NCBI GenBank assembly: GCA_037444775.1
Contig: JBBILU010000030.1
Location: 1-13,169, forward strand
DNA length: 13,169 bases
Direction of reading: 5' to 3'
Source: JBBILU01 sp037444775
GTDB lineage: Bacteria > Patescibacteriota > Gracilibacteria > BD1-5 > UBA6164
Part shown: positions 1-7,626 of the stretch, in pieces
Position numbering within the stretch: position 1 is the first letter of the stretch
How the letters are laid out: each line of letters opens with the position of its first letter
Made by a program: the position numbers and the translations under genes
Notes under the pieces: generated by a model
What the model was told of the DNA's origin: nothing
Database searches by the model: none
What the model saw: only the letters and a program-made list of their open reading frames with translations

Positions 1-62
1 GGTTGGGGTGAGGGCTCTTTCTCCCTCTCCTCCGAAAGAAGAGGAGGTAGGGGGTGAGAGCT
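1..62 (-). repeat. Palindromic repeat element inserted in recG, copy 1 (cut by window edge)
   Basis: A GC-rich island in AT-rich DNA. On the recG strand it begins AGCTCTCACCCC and contains an imperfect hairpin (CCTCCTC...GAGGAGAGG) followed by CCTCACCCCAACC. It is read in the recG frame from residue 345 (SSHPLPPLLSEERE...), at the point where other RecG proteins go straight from the Walker A helix to motif Ia. Start AGCTCTCAC, the SEER/LEER peptide core and the reading frame are shared with copy 2. The far end lies outside the window. Confidence 0.8.
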
Positions 63-1094
63 AAGAGTTGATTCTTTTATCGCATGAATAGCTACAACTT
101 GAGCAACAACAGTTTTTCAAGTTCAAACATCTCACTCTAAAAGTCTTTGCATAGAATGAGTTTTTTCCATATCTTTAAGAACTTGAAATAAAACTATTTT
201 TTGATTATTAGTAAGAGAAAAAGGAAGTTTAGCTAAAATTTCTTTTACAAACTCTGGATTCATTTTTATAGAAATACTTTTCCCTTCTGATTTTCAAAAA
301 CTTTCATATTTAGCTGAAATTGCTTTGTAATTTATATCAAATAATTCCTCATATCAAAGCCTATATTTAGCTTGTTCTATATCAAGTTTATTTTTAGGAA
401 AATGAATTTTATGAATTGCCTCTTCCCTACTTATAAAATTATACTTTTTTATAATATTTTCAGGTAAAGTGTCTACTGATTCAGAGGAAAAAGGAGCAAT
501 AGTTTTTGCTAAATTTGAGCTCCCCCTCTCCTCTAAGGAGAGGGTAGGGTGAGGTTGTGTGAGTTTAGGGTGGTGAGAGCTTATAAACTTTTTTAATAAA
601 TCCATTTTTGAAAAAATCCAAGTTCATGGAATATAATTAATATCTGAATAAATAGGCACTATTTCTCAAGAAACTTTTGACAAATCTGTCTCTACCTCTG
701 GACTTTGAAAAGTAATTTTTCAAAAAGCATATTTTACTTTTCCTGAAATTATAAGCTTTCTTCATTTAAAGTTAACAAGCTTTGAAGCAAGAAATTTTTG
801 ATTAAACCAAATTCATTCACTCATAAAAGAATTTTTGTCTTCAAAAACAGCTTTTGTAAGCATTTTATTATTAGTAGTTTTTTGATTTTCTAAAGAAACC
901 AAAGTAACTAAAACTGTATTTTTTTCTTTTATATTAAGCAAAGAAAAATTATCAAGTACATTCGTTCTATCTTCATAATCTCTCGGAAAATGATTTATCA
1001 AATCTTCAACTTTCGTAAAACCTGCTTTTTCTAAAGCTTTTATATAATTATCTGTAGTTCTCAAAAGATTTTTATCTAGTTTTGTTTGAAGCAT
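1..1094 (-). CDS. recG: ATP-dependent DNA helicase RecG, N-terminal part (cut by window edge)
   Basis: RecG unwinds branched DNA, regressing stalled replication forks and processing Holliday junctions. The frame opens at ATG 1092-1094 and runs with TGA=Gly to the window edge (364 complete codons). The start reads MLQTKLDKNLLRTT, then an N-terminal wedge/OB region (about residues 15-165, including HFPRDYEDR and FQSPEVE-type strands), then the first helicase domain with LTNNQKIVLFQVLKDM (Q-motif-like) and Walker A GDVGTGKT at residues 321-328, where two of the three Gly are TGA. This matches the RecG family GDVGSGKT. Two palindromic repeat elements are inserted in frame: residues about 172-192 (linker between wedge and helicase domains) and from residue 345 on, just after the Walker A helix. 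There is no Shine-Dalgarno. It is divergent from rsmG. The C-terminal helicase half lies outside the window, so intactness cannot be judged. Confidence 0.93.
519..581 (-). repeat. Palindromic repeat element inserted in recG, copy 2
   Basis: About 63 bp, GC-rich compared with its flanks. On the + strand it has a perfect 9-bp hairpin, CCCTCTCCT (524-532) and AGGAGAGGG (536-544), with a 3-nt loop. Its ends carry a short inverted repeat, AGCTC(C/T)C. On the recG strand it encodes residues about 172-192, containing HPTLSLEERG, a peptide unlike RecG sequence. Length is a multiple of three and no stop is introduced, as in the Rickettsia palindromic elements (RPE) that insert inside genes. The family itself is not one I can name. 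Confidence 0.8.
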
Positions 1095-1123
1095 AATTTT
1101 TTAAAACAAAAAATATTTAATAC

Positions 1124-1151
1124 AGTATATAAACAATATTTAGTTTTTCAA
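1124..1151 (-). promoter_or_regulatory. Putative sigma70-type promoter of recG
   Basis: On the minus strand TTGAAA (complement of 1146-1151) is followed after 16 bp by TATACT (complement of 1124-1129). Transcription would start near 1117, about 23 nt upstream of the recG ATG. Found by eye in very AT-rich DNA, so chance matches are likely. Confidence 0.4.
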
Positions 1152-1216
1152 ATAAAAAAGTTTGTATTTTTCTATTTTTAGATAATATATTAATATTATT
1201 AAATAAATATTTTTTT

Positions 1217-1909
1217 ATGCAAGAAATTTTTAAAAAATACGATATAGAATTAGAAAAAAATGAGTTAGAAAAGTTAGACCAATTTTTGGAAATATTTAAA
1301 GAAAAAAATTCACAAATAAATTTATCTGCAATCAGAGATGATAATTGAATTATAGAAAAACATTTTGTTGATTCAATTATGTTAAATATTTTCATTGATT
1401 TTGAAGAAAATTCTAAAATAGCTGATTTGGGAACAGGGTGAGGTTTTCCTATGATTCCTCTAGCCATAATAAATAAATGAGTTAATTTTTTTTGAATAGA
1501 TTCTGTTGCAAAAAAATTAAAAGCAATTGATGAATTTACTGAAAAATTAGATTTAGAAAATGTAAAAACTATTTCTTGAAGAGCTGAAGATATTTGACAA
1601 AATCTAGATTATAGAGAAAGTTTTGATTATGTTGTAAGTAGAGCAACTGCATACTTTCCAACTTTGCTTGAATATGCTATTCCTTTATTAAAAGTTTGAT
1701 GAATTTTTATAGCTTACAAACTTGAAGATAAAGAAGAATTAAAATCAATTAAAAAAGCATTAACAAGACTAAATGCGAAAATTATGAAAGTAAAAAATTA
1801 TGAAATAGATTGACAAAAAAGAGTTTTTGTTTTTATAGAAAAACTTGAAAAAACTCACAAAAAATATCCAAGAAAAGTTTGAGAACCTTTAAAAAATCCC
1901 ATAATTTAA
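1217..1909 (+). CDS. rsmG: 16S rRNA (guanine-N7)-methyltransferase RsmG (GidB)
   Basis: RsmG methylates N7 of G527 in 16S rRNA using SAM. The 230-residue product has the family's usual length. Residues 35-58 read KNSQINLSAIRD...IIEKHFVDSI, the family NLT-x-I-...-HxxDS region. The SAM-binding motif I is DLGTGGGFPMIPLAI (from residue 70), with the middle Gly of the GGG run encoded by TGA. Further on are the conserved VVSRATAYF segment (SRA, where the family has SRA(V/F)) and KVGGIFIAYK near residues 160-170, both typical of GidB. ATG 1217 is the first start in frame, with no Shine-Dalgarno and an upstream T-run. The TAA stop (1907-1909) overlaps the stop of the convergent pilC gene. Confidence 0.95.
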
Positions 1910-3045
1910 ATAACATTTACCATATTAAAGAAAGGTAGCATTATGGCCATAATTATAGTTCAAACTATAATTCAAACAAAAACTATCACTATTGGTTCAA
2001 TTGCAGTAGATAAATTTTTAACAATATTATCAATTTCTTTGTTAAATTTTTGACTAAGTTTTAATAAAAGCTTAGGCATTTTTCATGTTTGTTCTCAAAT
2101 TTTAACAACACTAGAAAGCTCAATTGGAAAATAAAAATTTTCTTTTCAAAGAGAAATTTCATTTATTCACATAAGTTCACTAAGACTTTTTCATGCCTGA
2201 ATTTCTTTTGTAATTTCTTTAATTTTTTTCTCATAATAATCATTTTCCAAAGCTCCAGCACTAATAAGTAAAGCATCATTTATCATAACTCATCTACTAA
2301 GCAATGTTCAAAGAGATGATGTAAAAAGTGATAAAATTTTTCTTTTAATCAAATTTCAAAAAAGAGGAATAGTTAAAACAAATTTATCCCAATAAATTTT
2401 TGTCTTTTTATGTTTTTTAAAGACTGAAACAAGAAAAATAAATAGTAATAGAAAACAAATTAATACAATATAATTTTTTTGTAAAAAGTCCGAAATAGAA
2501 ATAACATTTTGAGTCAAAGAAGGCAAATTCACTTTAGCATCTTTATACATATCTGTTATTTTTGGAATAACAAAAACCATAAAAACTATTATCATTCAAA
2601 TAGCAAGAGATATAATCACACTAGGATAAATAAGTGCTCAAATTATTTTTCATTTAATTTCTTTATTTTTTTCTTCTTTTTCTTTAATTGTCTCAATAGC
2701 TTCTCATAATTGACCAGTTACTTCTCACATATTTATAATAGAAATATCAAATTGATTAAAAATTTTTTGATAATTTTTTACACATTCTTTAAAAAAAACT
2801 CATTTATTAACTTTTTCTAAAATATCCTCTATAATAATTTTTATATTTTTCTTTTTTGTTTGATAAATCAAAATTTTTAAAGAATTTGTTATTGGAATTC
2901 AAGAGTTAAGCAAATTAGCTAACTGTTCCAAAAAAGTAATTTTATCTTTAGTTGAAATTTTTAAAGAATAATTTTGCTTTTTTAAAATCTCTTTTTTAAA
3001 AAGTTTTTCTTTCAAGATATTTATTTTTTCTTGTAATTTTGACAT
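1906..3045 (-). CDS. pilC: Type IV pilus / type II secretion inner-membrane protein PilC (GspF family)
   Basis: This is the polytopic platform protein that couples the assembly ATPase to pilin polymerisation in type IV pilus, competence or type II secretion machines. The 379-residue frame (TGA=Gly) has the two-copy GspF/PilC fold. The first cytoplasmic domain (about residues 25-130) holds FLEQLANLLNSGIPI and is followed by membrane segments around residues 138-162 (including MIIVFMVFVIPKITDMY) and 190-208. The second copy includes FTSSLGTLLSRGVMINDAL and KIGEQTGKMPKLL. It ends with the family-typical EPIVIVFVGIIVGTIIMAI and LPFF near the C-terminus. It is a single gene here, but a prepilin lies at 9100-9651, so the components are scattered. 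Start ATG 3043-3045 has no Shine-Dalgarno. TAA is at 1906-1908. Confidence 0.95.
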
Positions 3046-3089
3046 TTTTATAATTTACAAATAAACTAATTTAAATTTTATCATTTTTC

Positions 3090-3117
3090 TTGTTTTTTTA
3101 CAAAAAAAAAGTATTCT
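3090..3117 (+). promoter_or_regulatory. Putative promoter of the hsp20 gene
   Basis: TTGTTT (3090-3095) and TATTCT (3112-3117) are separated by 16 bp, predicting a start near 3124 and a leader of about 28 nt before the hsp20 ATG. I saw no CIRCE (HrcA) operator inverted repeat. Weak match in AT-rich DNA. Confidence 0.3.
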
Positions 3118-3151
3118 TTTGTCATAAAAATTATTTCTTAAAAAAATATTT

Positions 3152-3580
3152 ATGCTAAAAATGTTTTGAATTTGAAAAAATGACGAAAAAGTTCTTGATA
3201 TAGAGCTAGAAAAAGATGTCCTAGATGAAGAAAATGAATGACAAATTGCTCTTGATATAATTGAAACATCTAGTTCTTTAGTAATTTTAGCTCCAATTGC
3301 CTGACTTGAACTTGATGAAATAGATATAACTTTGAATAAATCTAAATTAATAATCTCTTGAGAAAGAAAAAAACCTGATATTTTTTACTCTGAAGATAGT
3401 GTATTAAGAAATAGTGAATGTTATCGGTGAAAATTTTCTAGAAATATTATTTTACCAGAAAATTTAGATTTTGATAAAATAAAGGCAGTTATGGAAAATA
3501 ATTTGTTAATTATTACAATTCCAAAATTACATATTTCAACTCAAAATATAAAAATAAACAGAATATGAGAAAAATTTTAA
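3152..3580 (+). CDS. Small heat shock protein, Hsp20 / alpha-crystallin family
   Basis: This is an ATP-independent holdase chaperone that binds unfolding proteins. It has 142 residues, usual for the family. An acidic N-terminal arm leads into the alpha-crystallin domain from about residue 30 (EGQIALDIIET), with VILAPIAGLELDEIDITL and LIISGERKKPDIF. Next comes NSECY-x-GKFSRNIILPENLD, then NNLLIITIPK, the family's closing strand, and a C-terminal INRI that resembles the I-x-I/V oligomerisation motif. The x in ECYxG is a CGG codon (3425-3427, residue 92). Relatives in CPR bacteria have Trp at this site, so CGG may encode Trp here. An alternative ATG lies three codons downstream (3161). It is the first gene of a probable three-gene run. 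Confidence 0.93.
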
Positions 3581-3598
3581 TTACTAAATATTATAAAA

Positions 3599-3808
3599 AT
3601 GTTTTGAAAGAAAAAAGATCACATAAAAAAAGTAGATAAATTGGTAACTTGAATAATAATAGGTTCTGCAATAGCTTCTATTTTTTGACTTAGTCAAACT
3701 AAAACTTGAAAAGAAATTACAAAAAAGTCTAAATGATTATTTGCAAAATCTTATGATTTGTTTGGAAAATGAATGGTTAAAATTTTTACAGTTTTTAAAA
3801 AGAAGTAG
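3599..3808 (+). CDS. Small membrane protein, YtxH-like
   Basis: The product is 69 residues, with five TGA and two GG-type Gly codons. A basic N-terminus (MFGKKKDHIKKVDKLVTG) is followed by one hydrophobic segment, IIIGSAIASIFGLSQT, then a Lys-rich amphipathic tail with TKTGKEITKKSK and KGMVKIFTVFKKK. The G-rich short transmembrane stretch plus basic tail resembles YtxH-like general stress proteins, but it is too short for a firm family call. It starts 18 bp after the hsp20 stop and precedes the secreted protein by 34 bp, which suggests one transcript and a possible stress role by association. Standard decoding hides it completely. Function unknown. Confidence 0.7.
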
Positions 3809-3842
3809 AAATCAAAGCTCTTTGTACACTAATTATTGTTTT

Positions 3843-4532
3843 ATGAAAAAAATTTTTTTACTTATAATATCACTTTTATCTTTCTCTTTTGCAAATGCAG
3901 AAGAGCTTTCTTGTTCTTATAAATCAGATTTTGACCAATGTATGGAAGAAAATAAAAATTGAAGTCCTCATAGTACAGAAGATTTTATTTGTATTTCTTC
4001 TGAACCAAAAAATGTTTTATACAATATAATTTTAGATAAAAAATTCAAAGAACTTGACAAACAAGCTGATGATTATTTAGTTTCCCTATATGAAAGCAAA
4101 AATTATTATTTCTGAGAACAAAGAAAAGAGCCTTATATAAAATGAACCGATGAAATTCAAAAAATATTATGAATAAATTGAGTATTTTATAAAAAGTATT
4201 ATGATTTATGTAATTGATGAGAAAAAAAATCTATACTTTGAGAAGCATTGACTTGTTATAAAGAATGAATTCCAATTGATGATGTAAAATCATATTTTAC
4301 AGACAGTAATTCTTGTTTAGCTTTAGTTAAGAAAAAATTGTATGTAAGAACACAAGTTGCTTATAGAATACTTGAAACAAATAAAATAGAAGTAAGAAAA
4401 GATGAAAGTAAAAAATACATACAAGAACAAAGAGATAAATACTCTAAAGTTGTTGATTTAATGATGTATAATATTTGATATGTAGTTAGAATTTTCCATA
4501 AATGGGCTAGTAAAACTAAAAATCCTTACTAA
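3843..4532 (+). CDS. Secreted protein of unknown function with six cysteines
   Basis: I do not recognise a family. The 229-residue product has a clear signal peptide, MKKIFLLIISLLSFSFANA, with a likely cut after ANA (residue 19). The mature part has six Cys (24, 33, 50, 123, 138, 158), an even number that would suit three disulfides outside the cytoplasm. It has a central aromatic/charged region (YYFGEQRKEPYIKWTDEIQKIL) and a Lys/Arg-rich, largely helical C-terminal third (ESKKYIQEQRDKYSKVVDL). The pairing of the cysteines (three near each end of a 73-residue gap) suggests two disulfide-bonded halves. It contains tandem TGA codons (NGG at residues about 124-126). Third gene after hsp20; its stop lies at the edge of a strong terminator. 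Confidence 0.8.
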
Positions 4533-4570
4533 AATAAATGTACAAATTAATTTGTACATTTATTTTTTTA
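4531..4570. terminator. Perfect bidirectional terminator between convergent genes
   Basis: An 18-bp perfect palindrome (4531-4548 with 4549-4566), core TGTACAAATTAATTTGTACA, is followed by T residues on the + strand and preceded by A residues that read as T on the minus strand. It lies between the convergent secreted-protein gene and the thioredoxin-like gene, whose stop codons are at its two edges, so it can serve both. Confidence 0.85.
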
Positions 4571-4921
4571 AATTCATAAAAAATTCATTATTTCAGAATC
4601 ATCTTCTATTTCTTGTTTTAAAACACCATTTTCATAAATATGTAAAACTGGTGTTTTTTTAAGTCAAATTTCTTTACAGAGTTCACAATTTTCTTTCACA
4701 TTACAAAACCTCAATTTGTATCATTTTCTTGAAACTTTAAACATTACAATAGGAAGATATAGCATAACTTTCTGGCAAGGAACACATAAGGGATGACCAA
4801 AAATTATTATAACTTTTTTATTTTTTTCTAAAATATTTTCTACAAAATTTCATGGTTTTACCATAAAATTTGTGTACTTTTTCATAAATTTTGCTCACAA
4901 AATCATTAACTTATTTAACAT
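4568..4921 (-). CDS. Thioredoxin-like protein with CVPC active site
   Basis: This is a probable thiol-disulfide oxidoreductase of 117 residues. A basic N-terminal stretch (about 1-35) leads to the strand KKVIIIF, the redox motif HPLCVPC (Cys46 and Cys49, at the start of a helix as in thioredoxins), then GLKKTPVLHIYENG with the cis-Pro loop Thr90-Pro91 and the closing strand. Between them lies an extra cysteine cluster, CNVKENCELC (Cys73, 79, 82), where thioredoxin normally has the edge strand and helix. There is no signal peptide, so it is probably cytoplasmic. ATG 4919-4921 is used as the longest start; Met6 and Met13 are alternatives. It begins 57 bp after the ATPase gene on the same strand and is possibly cotranscribed. 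Confidence 0.8.
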
Positions 4922-4978
4922 ACTTTATTTGTTATTAAGATTTATTTTTAATTTAAAATATTATCAATATAAAAAAAT

Positions 4979-7444
4979 TTAGTTTTTAGCTTTTTTCTCA
5001 GCTTCTTTTTTCTTTTTGAAATCTTCTTTCTTTTTTTCAAAATCTTTTTCTTCTCTCTCAACTTCATCTAAAGTTGAATTAATTTTTGCTTCTACACTAG
5101 ATCTAGATTTACAATATTTTTCTCTACTTACAGCTAATATTTTAGAATATCTTTCTTTAAATAAAATTTCATCTTTTTCTTTTGGAAAAAATGTAGAAGC
5201 AGAAAAAACATTGGTAGGCATTCAATCTACAAGAATTTTTGAATAAATATTATATTTTTTTAAGTTCATTAAATCTTCTTCTTTAATATCATTAGAAAAA
5301 ACTTCTTTCAATAATTTTGCATCATTTATTCACACTTGAAATGAAATCAAACTTCAAACATTTCAAAAAACAGCTCATCTCACATCCTCAGTCATTTGTT
5401 CAATATATTGATTTGCCATAACCAAATTCAACTTATATTTACGAGCTTCTGATAAAATTGTGGCAAAACTATCTGTAGCAAAATTCTGAAATTCATCTAC
5501 ATATAAATAGAAATCACTCCTATCTTTTTCTAAAATATCTGCCCTACTCATAGCATCCATTTGAAATTTTGTAACCATCATTGCTCAAAGCAAAGCCGAT
5601 GCATCTTCTCAAATCTTTCACTTAGAAAGATTTATTATTATGATTCTTTTATTGTCCATTGCCCACCTAACTGAGAAAGAATTTTTATTTTGTCATAAAA
5701 CATTTCTCAAAATAGTTGAACTAAGAAATTGTCAAACTTTATTTAAAATAGGTCAAGCAGCTTCTATTTTTTGGGTCGGGGACATTTTTGCAAATTCCTG
5801 AGTCCAAAAATTTTTTACAACTGGATCTTTTAATTTATTTACAACTTTGTGCCTAAAAGTTTCACTTGTTAACATCAATGGAATAGAAATTAATGTACTT
5901 CAAGGATATTCTAAAAGTGCTAAAATTATGTTTCTCAAAGTATGCTCAAGTCTTGGTCACCAAGATTCTCAAAATATTTTCTTAAAAATTCAAACGAGTC
6001 AAGAAGCAACAAAAGATTTATGTTCAGGCTTTACTCAATCAAGCATATTAAAAGCTATAGGCCAATTTGTATCACTTGGATCAAAAATTATAGTTTGATT
6101 TGTCCTATGACTAGGAATATGTCAAATTATTCATTCTGCCAAATCTCAATGAGGATCTATAACAGCAACTCCTCTTCATTTAAAAATATCATCTATAATC
6201 ATATTTTCAAGTAAAGTAGATTTTCACATTCAAGTTTTTCAAACTATGTACATATGTCTTCTTCTGTCACTTGGCAATATTCAAAAATCAATATTTGTTC
6301 ATCTGAAATTAGTTTTTCAAATAGGTGTCAAATTTTCATTTGTACACAAAATTGGCAAATTTCATGGAGGCTCAAAAGATTTTGCAATAACCCAATTTAT
6401 TTGTGGGGTTTTCACATAATTAGTTGGTAAATGTACAAGACCCGATAACTCACTAGCATTTAAAACAAAACCATATTTTTCATTAATCTTTCTAGTTTTT
6501 ACAATATTTACAATTTCCTCATCATTTGAAATTTTTTTCATTCTAAAAGAATTTCAAGAAAAATTAGCAAAAACTCAGAGTGTAGATGCAATCTCTTTAA
6601 TAGACATTTTTCATTCCATTATATCATCTCAAGCATGAATAACATTTATACTAACTTTAAATCCTGGAGAAGATATTTTATTTATAAATTTCAATGGCAT
6701 TTCTTCAAGTTTTTTGTCATCTATAGATAAATCTTTTTCTACTTTTTTTTCTTTCTCATCATTATGTTCTTTTTCTTCAGCCTCATTTTTTTCATTATTA
6801 GAAAATATTAATCAAAATAAATTGTACATAAAAATTATAGGTAAGAAAAAAATTTTTATGTACACAAACTTAGGATCAAGTAAAATATTTTTTAAAAAAC
6901 TTGGATAATTTGATGTAAGTATTTTTACTTTTTTATTTACTCATTTTTTCCGAAAATTATTCTCTATAGGGTTAAAATTTATTTGAATAGAATTTAAACT
7001 ATAATTTCAAATTCTTCAAAGGGATGATGTAATTGATGAATATGGATCTATCGTATCATTGCTAGAATCTCATTGAAGTTCTGTAAAAGTTTTTATTGAA
7101 TATAAAAAATGTTTAGATAACCCAATTTGTCAAACAATTATTTTCTCTACTGGAACCTTATCCATATAATCTGAAATTTCAAAAATTTCTACATCTGAAT
7201 AGTGTGCATAAATTTGATTTTTTAAGAAATTTGCATATTTTGGAGGTGATACGATAAAAAATCTAATTTTATTTCAAATTTTTGATATTTCTAAAGAAAA
7301 AGAATTCTGAATTTCTTTCTTTTTAAAAAATTTTCTATTATAATCTTCGTATGCTTTATGTAGAATAATCAAAATATGCTCAAAGACTCAAGGTCATTTT
7401 TCATTATTTTTATCCACAGCTATTTCAAAAATTTTGTTTTTCAT
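4979..7444 (-). CDS. HerA/VirD4-type (TraG/TraD-like) membrane-anchored DNA-pumping ATPase
   Basis: The 821-residue frame resembles the 'type IV secretion system DNA-binding domain' ATPases common in CPR genomes. The N-terminal 190 residues look like the accessory domain of these proteins. One hydrophobic segment (about 193-214, FFLPIIFMYNLFGLIF) is followed by an acidic/Lys-rich linker (residues 216-245). The motor domain has Walker A GKTGMGKST (402-410, three Gly by TGA), VIDPHGDLAEG, Walker B YLYVDEFQNF (Asp650, Glu651) and LSEARKYKLNLVMANQYIEQM, the TraG/VirD4 motif with the sensor Gln. The C-terminus (about 770-821) is a Lys/Glu coiled coil. The Arg in EARKY is a CGT codon, so CGT still means Arg. 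One CGG codon lies at residue 165. No other conjugation genes are seen, so its role (conjugation, DNA uptake or chromosome handling) is open. Confidence 0.85.
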
Positions 7445-7490
7445 TTTTCTTTTTATATTCTTTAAATAAGAGTATTTTTATTTATTTTTC

Positions 7491-7517
7491 ATTATATAAC
7501 ATTTTGTAAAAAGTCAA
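7491..7517 (-). promoter_or_regulatory. Putative promoter of the HerA/VirD4-like ATPase gene
   Basis: The minus strand shows TTGACT (complement of 7512-7517) and a consensus TATAAT (complement of 7491-7496), spaced 15 bp, slightly short. The start would be near 7484, giving a leader of about 40 nt. Confidence 0.45.
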
Positions 7518-7564
7518 AAAAAGAGATTTTTTTAACTTCATTATATACAAAAAAACTTATTTTT

Positions 7565-7592
7565 TTGCAAAAAAATTATTTACAAATATATT
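7565..7592 (+). promoter_or_regulatory. Putative promoter of the flippase gene
   Basis: TTGCAA (7565-7570) and TATATT (7587-7592) are separated by 16 bp; the start would be near 7599, about 28 nt before the ATG. The 182-bp divergent gap 7445-7626 otherwise holds only AT-rich sequence. Confidence 0.35.
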
Positions 7593-7626
7593 TCTTGAAA
7601 TTTTTACAATTTACTATAAAAAATTT

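Noticed and set aside
1117..1467. Minus-strand frame opposite the start of rsmG
   Set aside because: No family motif; it overlaps rsmG, whose SAM motif is clear.
4531..4566. Palindromic operator or origin-like site
   Set aside because: Position between two convergent stops and flanking T/A runs fit a bidirectional terminator.
5016..5246. Short + strand frames opposite the ATPase gene (also 5847-6214 and 6714-6908)
   Set aside because: Low-complexity Ser/Phe translations antisense to the well-supported ATPase.
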